Shown here: one piece after another, positions 33,088 through 42,544 of the stretch
Position numbering within the stretch: the first letter of the stretch is position 1
Layout: each line of letters begins with the position of its first letter
Source: Mycobacteroides salmoniphilum
Lineage (GTDB): Bacteria > Actinomycetota > Actinomycetes > Mycobacteriales > Mycobacteriaceae
Direction of reading: 5' to 3'
Assembly: GCF_004924335.1 (NCBI RefSeq)
Contig: NZ_CP024633.1
Coordinates: forward strand, 4,216,001 to 4,280,000
Length of the DNA: 64,000 bases
The notes under the pieces: model-generated
Databases searched by the model: none
What the model saw: the letters and a program-made list of their open reading frames with translations, nothing else
Told to the model about the DNA's origin: nothing
Translations under genes and position numbers: made by a program

Positions 33088-35697
33088 TCAGTGCGGCGCA
33101 ATACCGATGGCCTCGCGGCGGTTCGATGCCTGGAGTTTCCGGTAAATAGAACGCTGATGCGTCTTGAGGGTGTTGACCGACACCGAGAGCTTCGCAGCGA
33201 TCTCCGCCGTGGTCATGGGAGTCCGCAGGTACGCCAACACTTCTCGCTCCCGCGAGGTGAGTGCCACCGCAGGGTTCTCCGATGCGCCCGTCTCGCACGC
33301 CAGCAGGCACTCGGCGAGAAAATCCGGATATGCCGTGCGGGAGCTGTGCGCCCCCAGTAGCTCGCGGCACGGCTGGTCCGCGTTGTCCAGGAACGGGTAG
33401 CGCACGGATTCGGGGGCGGCCAGTGCCAACGATTCCTCCAGGAGCTGGTGGGCCTGGGTGCTGTCGGCACGCTCCCACGCCAGCAGTGCACCGATCAGCA
33501 GGGCATAGGCGCGCGTGTATGGAGCCACTGACTCGCCACGCGCGTTGTCGACCAAAGCCTGTGCCAACTCGGGGTTCCCGAGTCGCCGACATATACCGGC
33601 GACGATCGCAGAGGCCATGGGCAGCGGTGTCACACCAACGAGCCTCGCCGCCAACTCGAATGCCTCCCCGGCGTGCCCGCGCATCTCGGCGATCCTCGCG
33701 AGTGCGGCTGTGCGGAAACTGCCCAACGGGACGGCCCTGTTGTCTCCCTCACCGATACGCATGGCAACCGCCTCCAGGTGCGGCATGGCGGCATCGCGCC
33801 CCTGGTTACGCAGCGCCGCAGCACTGAACACCAACATCATGCGACCGATGTCCGGATAGCCCTCCCCCACCGCCGCATCCACCACGGTGAAATCCTCGAC
33901 TGACCCGGCCAGCTCGCCCTGCCAAAACTGTATGAACCCCTTGGTGAAACAGGCTATTCCACCACCCTCGTGGGAAAGCCACGGAACCTCTGCCATGCTC
34001 AGCGACCGCTGGGCGCGGCCGAACTGTCCGGCATGGACATGGGCGAAGGCCAGGCTCTCGGTGGCCCTGTCCGCGACCGCTGTCAGGGCCAGCGCGCGGC
34101 ATTCCTGTGCGGCCGATTCCAGCAGCCGCATCGAGTGACCGACATCGCGTCGGAGCCGGGTTTCAGCCCAGCCCAACAGGAACAGCGCACACGCATACAC
34201 CCGATCGGGCACAAGCGCCCGATCGGTGAGGGCCTCGGAGACCGCGTCCACGGCGCCCGCCATGGTGCTGTGGTCATCGGAGATCAGAATGCGGCTCAGG
34301 TCCGCGACTAGGCGCACACGCCGAGATTCGGCGTTGTTATGTGTCAGGGTCTGAGCGCGTTCGAAATGCAGTTGTGCCCCAAGGCGGTCGCCCGCGACCT
34401 CTCGGCAGCATGAACGCACCATCGCCACATCGGCGCTCTCCCCGAATGCCTCGGCCACCTGGATACACGCGCCCTCCAGTGCCACAGATCTGGCCTCCAG
34501 CAGCAGCTCGAGCCAGTGATCGGTGATGGTCTCCGCGGCCAGCTGCGCGTCCTCCCCGCGGACGGCATGCTCGACGGCATCCAAGGGGTAGCGGTCCCGC
34601 AGTTCGCGTGCGGCTAGCAGATTCAAGGCGCTCCACCGCGCGGGATCCGATTGCCTCAGCACTTCGCCGCAGCCCTGCGCGAACATCGAATGCCATTGGT
34701 AGACAGCATCTTCGCCAGATCCAAAGCGTTCGATGAACAGGCTCGATGACGCACATTCGGCGAGGAGCGCGGCAGCATCGGCACGCCCGGCGAGCACACC
34801 TGCCAGGCGTTGGTCCACCCGCGTACATACCGTCACCGCAAGCACGAACTCGGCTAGCTCCGGGCGCAGCCGTCCGAGAACAGCGGCACGGATGTACTCG
34901 GTGAGATCGAGATCATCTAAGGCACTGAGTGTTTGGCCGTCCAACAAGGCCAGTCGCACGGCCGCGGGCCAGCCTCCGGTGCTTTGCACGATCTGTTCGG
35001 CATCCCCGGCCGAGAGGTTCTGGCGTCCATGGCCGGCGGCCGTGAGCACATCCGCAGCGGTGAAAGCCAATTCGCCCGCCGCGATGACTGCCACCTGGCC
35101 ATGTACCCGCAACCGGGTGAGCAGCGTCTCCGGCGCCTCCGTGGTGATCAGAACCAGTCGCAGCCAGGGCGGGCCGTGCTCAACGAACTCGACGAACTCC
35201 GCGGACTGCGTGACGGCAATGGCCTTCTGGAAATCGTCGAGCACGATGGTGACCGGGCCCGACATGTCGATCGTGGACAGGGCGGTGAACATCAGTCCCG
35301 GAGACGGCAGCTCGAAGGCGGTGGCCAGAGCCCGCCGGACTTGGGTATCGGCGCCGTCGCCCACCGCGTGGCGCAGCGCGGTCATGATGCCGCGAACCAA
35401 TTCCGGGAAGTCTGCCGCCTGCTCTGTCACCGTCAGCCATCCGACCGAACCCGGCCGCCGCAGCCGGCGGCCCGCAGCCCATTGCCCCACGGCGACGGTC
35501 TTGCCGAAACCCGATGGTGCGAGCACCACGACGGCCCGCGACTGCTGAACATGCACGTCGAGAGCACTATGGACGCCCGTACGGGCGATCATCTCGGGGC
35601 TCGCCGCTGGCGGTGTGGCCAGGAACCACGGTGCCGGGCTCCACGCCGTCGAACCGGTCGGCTTGCCGCCTGCGGTCAGATCGTCGCGGTCAGCCAT
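33088..35697 (-). CDS. MalT-type LuxR-family ATPase regulator
   Basis: 869 residues. An N-terminal STAND P-loop (A-P-S-G-F-G-K-T, about 60-67) is followed by a V-L-D-D-F Walker B, a winged region and a long helical TPR-like repeat region. The C-terminal LuxR helix-turn-helix has T-S-R-E-R-E-V-L-A-Y-L and V-N-T-L-K-T-H-Q-R-S-I-Y. Such proteins oligomerise with ATP and an inducer to activate transcription. No operon partner is adjacent, since the DUF2218 and PepD genes are on the same strand but have gaps. Target and inducer unknown. Confidence 0.88.
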   Translation of the reverse strand: MADRDDLTAGGKPTGSTAWSPAPWFLATPPAASPEMIARTGVHSALDVHVQQSRAVVVLAPSGFGKTVAVGQWAAGRRLRRPGSVGWLTVTEQAADFPELVRGIMTALRHAVGDGADTQVRRALATAFELPSPGLMFTALSTIDMSGPVTIVLDDFQKAIAVTQSAEFVEFVEHGPPWLRLVLITTEAPETLLTRLRVHGQVAVIAAGELAFTAADVLTAAGHGRQNLSAGDAEQIVQSTGGWPAAVRLALLDGQTLSALDDLDLTEYIRAAVLGRLRPELAEFVLAVTVCTRVDQRLAGVLAGRADAAALLAECASSSLFIERFGSGEDAVYQWHSMFAQGCGEVLRQSDPARWSALNLLAARELRDRYPLDAVEHAVRGEDAQLAAETITDHWLELLLEARSVALEGACIQVAEAFGESADVAMVRSCCREVAGDRLGAQLHFERAQTLTHNNAESRRVRLVADLSRILISDDHSTMAGAVDAVSEALTDRALVPDRVYACALFLLGWAETRLRRDVGHSMRLLESAAQECRALALTAVADRATESLAFAHVHAGQFGRAQRSLSMAEVPWLSHEGGGIACFTKGFIQFWQGELAGSVEDFTVVDAAVGEGYPDIGRMMLVFSAAALRNQGRDAAMPHLEAVAMRIGEGDNRAVPLGSFRTAALARIAEMRGHAGEAFELAARLVGVTPLPMASAIVAGICRRLGNPELAQALVDNARGESVAPYTRAYALLIGALLAWERADSTQAHQLLEESLALAAPESVRYPFLDNADQPCRELLGAHSSRTAYPDFLAECLLACETGASENPAVALTSREREVLAYLRTPMTTAEIAAKLSVSVNTLKTHQRSIYRKLQASNRREAIGIAPH

Positions 35698-35754
35698 CCA
35701 CTCATTCTCGCCGGAACCGGCTCACGCGAGTTGGCCGGTTCCGGTACGGCGCTG

Positions 35755-37215
35755 TCACGTCTGCGACTGCCCCAGGGTGACCTGGACCGTGCGCGAGGTT
35801 CCCGACGGGTCGTCGTAGGTGAGCGCCATGGTGTCCCCAGGAGCCTTGGAGCGGACCGCGGCCACCAGGGCCTCGGGACCGTCGATCACCTGGTCGTCGA
35901 CCTTGGTAATCACCGAACCCTTAGGCAGACCGGCGGTTGCCGCCGCGCTGCCACGCACCACACCTGCCACGAGCGCGCCGCGTGCGTCCTGGTCGGAGCC
36001 GAGTTGGACACCCAGCGAGGCTTGCCGGACCGTTCCGGTGGCCACCAGTTCATCCGCGATGCGCTTGGCTTGATCCACCGGGATGGCGAAGCCCAGGCCG
36101 ATCGACCCGGCCTGTCCGCCGCCCTGCGAGTCCTGGCCCCCACCCAGCGACGCTATCGCCGAGTTCACACCGATGAGGGCACCGTTCATATCGACAAGCG
36201 CACCACCGGAGTTGCCCGGATTGATCGCCGCATCCGTCTGGATGGCACTCATCACCGAATGCTGGCCACTCTGCTCATCGCCGGTAGCGACCGGGCGACG
36301 TAGTGCGCTGATGATGCCGGTGGTCACCGTCCCCTGCAGGCCCAAGGGCGAGCCGATGGCGACAACGTTCTGCCCCACCTTCAGGTCTTTCGACGAACCA
36401 ATGGTGATCGGGGTCAGGTCGGAAACGCCTTGAGCACGCACCACCGCGATGTCATCGGCGGGATCGGCGCCGACCACGGTGAACGGCACCGTACGGCCGT
36501 CCGCCAGGGTCACCGTTGCCTTGACACCGTCACCGGTCCGGGCCGAGGGCCGAGTGGTACGCCCGTCGGAGCCGTCCAGTTCTGAGCCGTCACGCCCGTC
36601 CCGGTAACCGCCGGGAAGCTGTTCGCCGGGGAGGATGCCGGGCGGAAGGTTGGAGAGCGGCCCGCGGGGCGCGGGAGCCGAGGGCGCAAGATCGCCGCTG
36701 CCCGACATGGCCGCGGCCACCACGTGGTTATTGGTCAGGATCAATCCATCAGAGCTCAGGACTACGCCGGACCCTTCCTCACCCTGTTGTCCGCTTTGGA
36801 TCTTTAGTTGCACCACACTGGGCAACACCTTGGCCGATACCTCTTCGACCGAGTTACCCGCGGGCGTGCTGCCAGGTTTTCCCAGTATCGAACCCGTTGG
36901 CAGCGAAGGCTTTCCGGCGACTCCTGGGCTCGACACCTGCGCTACGGGGGCGGGGTGCCCGGAGCGGTTCACCACGACCACCGCCGTGGTGGCGCTGGCG
37001 GCGATGGCCACCACAACGGCGCCGCACGTCAGCCCCATGGCGCGAAGACGTTTCCGGCGCACAGGGTTCGGAGCCAGTTCGGCACGGTCCGGGAATGTCT
37101 CGCCATACGCGTAGCGCGTCCTGGTGTCGGTGGATGCACCATGCACCTGCCGATAGCCGTGCTGGCCCAGCGGGAATTCGTTTCCGTACGGCGGATGCCC
37201 AGGCTGGTAGTTCAT
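35755..37215 (-). CDS. pepD: Membrane-anchored HtrA-like serine protease (PepD type)
   Basis: 486 residues. The start at 37215 has AAGGAA upstream and gives M-N-Y-Q-P-G-H-P-P. An N-terminal cytoplasmic, Pro/Gly/Tyr-rich segment is followed by a membrane helix (about 60-83). An S1C trypsin-like domain then has His164 (N-N-H-V-V), Asp255 (D-D-I-A-V-V) and Ser336 (G-N-S-G-G). One PDZ domain occupies about 385-480. The insert between His and Asp is long and Gly/Asp-rich. Mycobacterial PepD/HtrA proteins degrade misfolded envelope proteins and are linked to SigE/MprAB stress signalling. No MprAB-like genes are adjacent here, so assignment to PepD itself is tentative. Confidence 0.85.
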   Translation of the reverse strand: MNYQPGHPPYGNEFPLGQHGYRQVHGASTDTRTRYAYGETFPDRAELAPNPVRRKRLRAMGLTCGAVVVAIAASATTAVVVVNRSGHPAPVAQVSSPGVAGKPSLPTGSILGKPGSTPAGNSVEEVSAKVLPSVVQLKIQSGQQGEEGSGVVLSSDGLILTNNHVVAAAMSGSGDLAPSAPAPRGPLSNLPPGILPGEQLPGGYRDGRDGSELDGSDGRTTRPSARTGDGVKATVTLADGRTVPFTVVGADPADDIAVVRAQGVSDLTPITIGSSKDLKVGQNVVAIGSPLGLQGTVTTGIISALRRPVATGDEQSGQHSVMSAIQTDAAINPGNSGGALVDMNGALIGVNSAIASLGGGQDSQGGGQAGSIGLGFAIPVDQAKRIADELVATGTVRQASLGVQLGSDQDARGALVAGVVRGSAAATAGLPKGSVITKVDDQVIDGPEALVAAVRSKAPGDTMALTYDDPSGTSRTVQVTLGQSQT

Positions 37216-37345
37216 CGATCGTTCCTTCTTCCTCAAGATGCAGTCAGGGCACTGTCCGCCTCTGGTACGCACTGTCACAGTGCCTGCATCCACTGAGGCC
37301 AGGCTGAGAATTTCCTCTCTGCAGCCCAAGACTTTTCTGGGGGTA

Positions 37346-37448
37346 GCGGCCCGCGTGTGAAGTCAGGGTTGGTGAACACATCGGGCGGTAGACAGAAGAG
37401 GTCGTCGTTCTTGGCCTGATCGAAGTACAGACCGATTTCCGTTGCGCC
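37346..37448 (-). pseudogene. Fragment of an mmpL gene
   Basis: On the minus strand the frame reads [16 protein letters not shown], then [11 protein letters not shown], nearly identical to a central stretch of the intact MmpL encoded at 39061-41961. The codon before it is TAG where the intact copy has AAG (Lys), and the similarity ends on both sides. It has no start or membrane domain. This is a relic of a second mmpL or of a duplication between the two loci. Confidence 0.85.
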
Positions 37449-37611
37449 CTAGTGCAACCATGGCCAACCGCCTTTGATGCCCTGTTCCTCGAAGCCGTAT
37501 GTACGGACGGCCCAGGCAAGCAAGCCACCAGATCACTAGCCCGAGTACGCGGACGTCATTCCGCGCGATCAGCGGAATATATGCGGGGAACCAGGCCCAG
37601 CCGAGGCCGAA
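37449..37611 (-). pseudogene. Broken membrane-protein fragment
   Basis: Starting at 37611 the minus strand reads F-G-L-G-W-A-W-F-P-A-Y-I-P-L-I-A-R-N-D-V, then V-L-G-L-V-I-W-W-L-A. A one-base shift then continues A-V-R-T-Y-G-F-E-E-Q-G-I and ends at TAG (37449-37451), in frame with the MmpL fragment. It looks like two helices of a decayed membrane protein; family not recognised. The rest of the gap to pepD, 37216-37345, holds nothing recognisable. Confidence 0.55.
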
Positions 37612-37668
37612 TTACATTGCGATGCAGATAGATTCGACCAACTGCTGCTACTTGCTGGCCAGAAGTGG

Positions 37669-38880
37669 TCACCGGCCTGGTCGTGACGGACTATCGGCGG
37701 GCGCCGGAGGATTCGGGCCTTGCCCCACGACGCGTTCCTGCAGGCGGTACAGGGTGTATTTGAAGCTACCGACAAAGTAGCCCCAGTCTGCCTGCTTGGG
37801 TCCGTGGTAATCGTCGGAGCCCTTGTTGCCCGCATCGTCGATATTGCCCAGCGCGAGCTTGGCAATGTTGACGTCATGTGCCTGCGCGCTGCCTGCGTTC
37901 GCCTTGATGAGCATCGGTATCAGCCGGTTAAGTGCGACCAGGCTGGTGTCGGGGCTCACCGCGATGTCATTGAAGCCGCGGGCGATCGAGTTGAGGTCGG
38001 CGACGGTGCTGCGACCGTCGGTGCCCTGAATCGATGGGAGCTTCGCAAGTTGGTCGCTGATCTGCCCGCTCGTGTTGGCCAGGTCGCTGATCTGGTTGGC
38101 ATCGATGGCCCGCACGCCCGGAGCCGATGCCTCCAGCAGATTATTGATCGTCTTCTCTCGTGACGAAATCGAGGCAGCCAGTTGCGATGTCTTGTCCAAG
38201 GAGTTTTGAATCTGTACCGAACGCCTATTGAGGGTGTCCAGCAGCTGATTCGATTGCCCCACGATGTTTCCCAGGGTTTGACCATTGTCGGCCGAAGCCT
38301 TGCCGAGCCCGTTGACCAGGTGGGTCAGGTTACGCACCACGCCGCCGTTGACCAATACCGCTGCCGAACTCAGCACACCTTCTACGGTGGCAGCCGACGA
38401 CGTGGTTTGTAGGTCGAGAGCGTCGCCGTCCTTGAGGAGTTCCGTAGCCGGATGATTGGGCGGTTCGAGAGCCACGAATACATCGCCCAACGGGGTCGCA
38501 CTGCGCAGCTGGGCGGTTGAGCCAACGGGCAGTCGCACGCCCCTGAGTATCCGCAGCTTGACGACGGCCACATAGTCGATTGCGTCGATGGATTCGACCT
38601 CGCCGATATCGGCACCGTTGAGGCGCACCTTCGCCCTGTTTGGGAGGTTCAGGGCATTGGCGAACTTGCCGGTCAACGCATATGCGTCGGAACCGATGCC
38701 TGGCGCCGGCAGGTTAAGACTCTCCAGCGTCGGCGGATCGCAGGCCGACACCGTCATTGCCAACAGGGCTGCTGCGGTGGCCTGAATGACTGTGCGGACA
38801 CGAAGAGACGCCTCTGGCGCTATTGAGCGAAGCGGTGCACATCGGCGAGAATTTACCTGGGAATGAGCGTCCCATGTCAT
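37669..38880 (-). CDS. MceE-like (MCE-domain) lipoprotein
   Basis: 403 residues. A long basic start leads to a lipobox (T-V-S-A-C), then P-P-T-L-E-S-L-N-L-P-A-P-G. The MCE domain occupies about residues 66-140 (Y-A-L-T-G-K-F-A-N-A-L-N-L, then R-V-R-like V-R-L-N-G-A-D-I-G-E-V). A long helical region follows, rich in N, Q and S, as in MceE/LprN lipoproteins. MCE proteins form lipid-transfer assemblies with YrbE permeases, but here no yrbE or other mce genes are adjacent. It may be an orphan or the survivor of a decayed operon. The ATG at 38880 is the only plausible start; a possible shorter form would lack the signal. Confidence 0.8.
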   Translation of the reverse strand: MTWDAHSQVNSRRCAPLRSIAPEASLRVRTVIQATAAALLAMTVSACDPPTLESLNLPAPGIGSDAYALTGKFANALNLPNRAKVRLNGADIGEVESIDAIDYVAVVKLRILRGVRLPVGSTAQLRSATPLGDVFVALEPPNHPATELLKDGDALDLQTTSSAATVEGVLSSAAVLVNGGVVRNLTHLVNGLGKASADNGQTLGNIVGQSNQLLDTLNRRSVQIQNSLDKTSQLAASISSREKTINNLLEASAPGVRAIDANQISDLANTSGQISDQLAKLPSIQGTDGRSTVADLNSIARGFNDIAVSPDTSLVALNRLIPMLIKANAGSAQAHDVNIAKLALGNIDDAGNKGSDDYHGPKQADWGYFVGSFKYTLYRLQERVVGQGPNPPAPADSPSRPGR

Positions 38881-38946
38881 CGCGCAACGGTATCAAGAGA
38901 GTTTGCAGGAATCGCATCGTGAAGCTAACGAGACCAGTGATCTCCA

Positions 38947-39060
38947 CTACATAACGCTATATAAGTTGAGCGATCTCACAGTGCCGTCCGGGTCGAACGG
39001 GTTCACGTGATCGCCTGCCAGCATTTGCTGTGGCGCCACGGCGCCCACCGAGGTCAGTTG
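38947..39060 (-). pseudogene. Protein-like in-frame extension after the mmpL stop
   Basis: After the mmpL TAG (39061-39063) the same minus-strand frame stays open for 37 codons. It reads protein-like (A-V-A-P-Q-Q-M-L-A-G-D-H-V-N-P-F-D-P-D-G) up to a second TAG at 38947. This could be the tail of a lost downstream gene or of an mmpL variant. No start or ribosome site is apparent. Confidence 0.3.
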
Positions 39061-41961
39061 CTACAACCGGCCGTCAGGGGGCGAATGCGGTCCCGCATCC
39101 ACTACAGGAAGCGGTGCCGTCGTCGGTTCCGGTGATTGAACGTCGCGGCCACGCCGAACGATTTCGAAGGTGTTGATCGGCCACCAGAACCAGCGCCCCA
39201 GTGCCGCGGCGATCGCCGGCGTCATGAAAGCCCGCACGATCAGCGTGTCGACGATCAGGCCGATACCGATGGTCATGCCGAGCTGACCGACCACGCGTAA
39301 GTCACTGACGATCATCGACATCATGGTGAACGCGAACACCAGTCCGGCGGCGGTCACGACGCGGCCGGTGGCGCCCATGCCGCGAATCATGCCGGTGTTG
39401 AGCCCGGCGTGGATTTCCTCTTTGAGTCGCGAAACCACCAACAGGTTGTAGTCCGAACCCACGGCCAGCAGGATCACCATCGACAATGGGATCACGATCC
39501 ACTGCACACCCAGCCCAAGGATGTCCTGCCACAACAGTACTGACAGGCCACAGGCCGTACCCAGGGATGCGGCAACGGTGCCAACGATCACCAAGGCGGC
39601 CACCACACTGCGCGTGATCAGCACCATGATCACGAAGATCAGGATCATCGATGCGAGGATCGCGATCGCCAGATCGACGGTCACGCCGTCCTGCATGTCG
39701 GCATACATCGATGCGGTGCCGGCCAGTGAAACCTTCGCATTGGCCAGAGGTGTGCCCTTCACCGCGTCGGCGACAACACCTTTGATGTCACGGACGTGTT
39801 CAATGCCTTCGACCGACGCCGGGTCGCCCTGGTGGGTGATGATGAATCGAACCGCCTTGCCGTCCGGCGATACAAACATCTTGAGCCCACGTTTGAAGTC
39901 CGGGTTGGTAAACACGTCCGGCGGTAGATAGAAGAAGTCGTCGTTCTTGGCTTGGTCAAAGTAGAGGCCAATTTCCGTGGAGCCCTTGGCCAATTCTTGT
40001 TGTTGGGCCTGAGTGCCGGCCTGAGTGCTATGCATGGCGATCATGAAATCGCGCATCCTGCCCATCGAATCAATGGTCGTTCTCAGAACCGGCAGCATCT
40101 GGGGCATCAGCTGATCCATGTGATCCATATCGGCGACAAGGCCGCGCATCTGGTCGGCGAGCACGTCAACACTGTCCAAAACATCAAAGATCGACCGCAG
40201 CGACTGGCAGATCGGGATATCAAAGCAATGCTTCTCCCAATAGAGGTAGTTGCGCAGCGGGCGGAAGAAATCGTCGAAATTGGCCAGGTTGTCACGCATC
40301 TGCTGGATGGTTGCCTCCATCTCGTGAGTCCGGCCCACCATGCTGTGCATGGTGCCCGTGAGCTCCTGCATGATGCCGTACATCCGCTCCATGCTGGCGA
40401 GGGTCTTGCTCAGCTCGTCGGCCTGCTCAAGCATCTGGGCAGAGCTGTCGTTGTTGAACTTTGCGGCCTGCAGCGTGCCCGCATTCTGGGCACCGAGCAG
40501 GAACGGGATCGAGCTGTGTTCAATCGGCGCACCGAGCGGACGGGTAATCGTCTGCACCCGTTCGATACCGCGCATATGGACGATGCCCTTGGCCACCCTG
40601 TCGATGACGAGCATGTCTGCCGGGGTGCGTAGGTCGTGGTCGGCCTCCAGCATCAACAGTTCCGGGTTCATGCGGGCCTGAGAGAAGTGGCGGTCGGCGA
40701 CATCCATCGCGCGGTTGGCCGGCATATCGGCGGGCGTGAACTTCTGATCGTTGTACTGCGGCACATAGGTCATCAGGCTGACGAAGCCGATGATCGCAAT
40801 CATGCTGGTCACCAAGACAATCGGAATGGGCCAGCGCACCACCGAGGTACCGACCTTGCGCCAACCTGTGGTGGAGAGCTTGCCCCTGGGTTCGAGAAGC
40901 CCGAACTTCGAGGCCACCGTCAGGACGGCGGGCGCCAGCGTCAGCGCCGCGACAACGATCACCAGAACCGAGATCGCGCACGGCAAGGCCATGCTCTGGA
41001 AGTACGGGAGCGTGGTCATGCTCAGGCACATGCAGGCGCCGACAATGGTCAGACCGGATCCGAGAATGACGTGCGAGACGCCATGGTAGGCAATGTAATA
41101 CGCGTCTTCGCGACTGCGTCCCTTTGATCTTTCCTCGTGATAGCGGCCGAATAGGAAGATCACGTAGTCGGTACCGGCAGCCAGTGCCAGCATCGTCACC
41201 ATGCTCACCGCATAGGGGGTCAGACCGATAATGTTCAGGTAGCCGGCAGTAGCCGTAACGCCTTGTGCAGCAAACAGTTCCAAGCCAATGATGACCATGG
41301 ATATGAGCATCGTGACGATGGAGCGGTAGATGAACAGGATCATCACGATGATCACGCCCACTGACACCAATTCCATCGTCGCCATGCTTTGGTGACCGGC
41401 AACCTGGGTGTCGGCGTTCAGCACGGAGGTGCCGGCGATATGAGCCTTGATGCCCTGCGGCGCGGGCACGGAGCTGACAATCTCGCGCACCGCGGCGACA
41501 GACTCGTAACTGGCACTGGTGCCCTGTGATCCGTTGAGGAAGATCTGCACATAGGCGGCTTTACCGTCCACACTCTGCGAGCCCGCCGCGGTCAACGGAT
41601 CACTCCAGAAGTCCTGGACGTTCTGCACGTGCTCGTGATCGGCCTTGAGCTTGGCAACGATGTCGTCGTAGTACTTGTGCGCGGCATCGCCGAGTTTGTC
41701 GTCGCCTTCCAGGACGACCATCGCCGAAGAGTCCGAGTCGTACTGCTGAAACACCTTGCCGATGTTCAGCATCCCCTGGTACGACTCCGAGTTCTGCGGG
41801 CTCAGCGGCACGGACCTGCTGGCCGCCACTTCGTTGAGCGACGGCGTGACCGTGCCCAGGACGACCGCCAGCCCGACCCAGAACAAGATGATCGGCAGGG
41901 AGAAGATCCGGATCAGGTGGCCGACAAACGGCCGGTGCGGCTTCGCGTGCACGTTGCTCAT
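39061..41961 (-). CDS. mmpL: MmpL-family RND transporter
   Basis: 966 residues, in the MmpL4/MmpL5 size class. One helix, a porter-type extracytoplasmic domain, a five-helix MMPL block, a second long extracytoplasmic region (with a coiled-coil-like stretch of repeated M-x-x-x-M/Q), and a second helix block are visible. The G-T-D-Y-V-I-F-L and G-S-D-Y-N-L-L-V motifs mark the proton-relay helices with conserved Asp-Tyr pairs. These pumps export lipids, siderophores or drugs, driven by the proton gradient. It is coupled to the mmpS gene by a four-base overlap (ATGA) and probably repressed by the divergent TetR protein. Substrate unknown; a fragment of a sister copy lies at 37346. Confidence 0.93.
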   Translation of the reverse strand: MSNVHAKPHRPFVGHLIRIFSLPIILFWVGLAVVLGTVTPSLNEVAASRSVPLSPQNSESYQGMLNIGKVFQQYDSDSSAMVVLEGDDKLGDAAHKYYDDIVAKLKADHEHVQNVQDFWSDPLTAAGSQSVDGKAAYVQIFLNGSQGTSASYESVAAVREIVSSVPAPQGIKAHIAGTSVLNADTQVAGHQSMATMELVSVGVIIVMILFIYRSIVTMLISMVIIGLELFAAQGVTATAGYLNIIGLTPYAVSMVTMLALAAGTDYVIFLFGRYHEERSKGRSREDAYYIAYHGVSHVILGSGLTIVGACMCLSMTTLPYFQSMALPCAISVLVIVVAALTLAPAVLTVASKFGLLEPRGKLSTTGWRKVGTSVVRWPIPIVLVTSMIAIIGFVSLMTYVPQYNDQKFTPADMPANRAMDVADRHFSQARMNPELLMLEADHDLRTPADMLVIDRVAKGIVHMRGIERVQTITRPLGAPIEHSSIPFLLGAQNAGTLQAAKFNNDSSAQMLEQADELSKTLASMERMYGIMQELTGTMHSMVGRTHEMEATIQQMRDNLANFDDFFRPLRNYLYWEKHCFDIPICQSLRSIFDVLDSVDVLADQMRGLVADMDHMDQLMPQMLPVLRTTIDSMGRMRDFMIAMHSTQAGTQAQQQELAKGSTEIGLYFDQAKNDDFFYLPPDVFTNPDFKRGLKMFVSPDGKAVRFIITHQGDPASVEGIEHVRDIKGVVADAVKGTPLANAKVSLAGTASMYADMQDGVTVDLAIAILASMILIFVIMVLITRSVVAALVIVGTVAASLGTACGLSVLLWQDILGLGVQWIVIPLSMVILLAVGSDYNLLVVSRLKEEIHAGLNTGMIRGMGATGRVVTAAGLVFAFTMMSMIVSDLRVVGQLGMTIGIGLIVDTLIVRAFMTPAIAAALGRWFWWPINTFEIVRRGRDVQSPEPTTAPLPVVDAGPHSPPDGRL

Positions 41962-42398
41962 ACGGATTTCACCAAGCAGTAGATGAACGGTTTGACTTGG
42001 TCCGTGCTGGATCGGTCGTCACGCACGCCCCCATCGACCGTCACGCGGCACCCAAGACCGCTGACGTTGCGATCGCCTTGGGCGACGATGTTGGCCGACA
42101 TGGACGGCATGGTTGTCACGATCGTGAAAGACCAAGGGAGTGGGGCATTCTCAATGAGATGGGGTTGCCCGTTCTCATCGAGGTAGTTGAGGTTCGCAGT
42201 GCCGCCCGACCCGACGACCTCATAGGTGATGTGCTTCGGGTTGAAGTTCGCGGTGATGCCCGATCCCTCGCCCGGCTTGGGAGGAGGCGGATTTATGGAG
42301 CTACGGATCTGCGAGATCGCGTATCCGCCAATCCCGACGACGACTGCCAGCAGCAGCGGAATCCAGAACCGCTTCAACAGTCGATACACCGTGCGCAT
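41958..42398 (-). CDS. mmpS: MmpS-family accessory protein
   Basis: 146 residues from ATG at 42398 (GTG at 42410 or 42386 are alternatives). One N-terminal membrane helix (about residues 10-30) is followed by the MmpS domain with H-I-T-Y-E-V-V-G-S-G-G-T-A-N-L-N-Y and L-P-W-S-F. Two cysteines near the C-terminus may form a disulfide. MmpS proteins support MmpL transport from the outside of the membrane. It is the first gene of a two-gene operon with mmpL, downstream of a large inverted repeat shared with the TetR gene. Confidence 0.88.
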   Translation of the reverse strand: MRTVYRLLKRFWIPLLLAVVVGIGGYAISQIRSSINPPPPKPGEGSGITANFNPKHITYEVVGSGGTANLNYLDENGQPHLIENAPLPWSFTIVTTMPSMSANIVAQGDRNVSGLGCRVTVDGGVRDDRSSTDQVKPFIYCLVKSV

Positions 42399-42456
42399 CC
42401 CCTTCCGCACCTGCCGATGAGGCGACTACCGAAGGACCGGCGACACCACTTTGTGT

Positions 42457-42506
42457 ACCGCCGGTCTATTACGGCGGGAACCGTACCACGGTAATAGACC
42501 GGCGGT
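42457..42506. promoter_or_regulatory. Long inverted repeat between mmpS and tetR
   Basis: Perfect 16-bp arms ACCGCCGGTCTATTAC and GTAATAGACCGGCGGT are separated by 18 bases. The repeat extends to 20 bp per arm with one mismatch. Each arm contains the smaller dyad CGG/CCG. It sits between the divergent starts (42398 and 42545), the expected place for a TetR operator controlling both. Confidence 0.75.
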
Positions 42507-42544
42507 TCACTATGAGGTGACCGGCGGCGCACTAACATCGGGCC

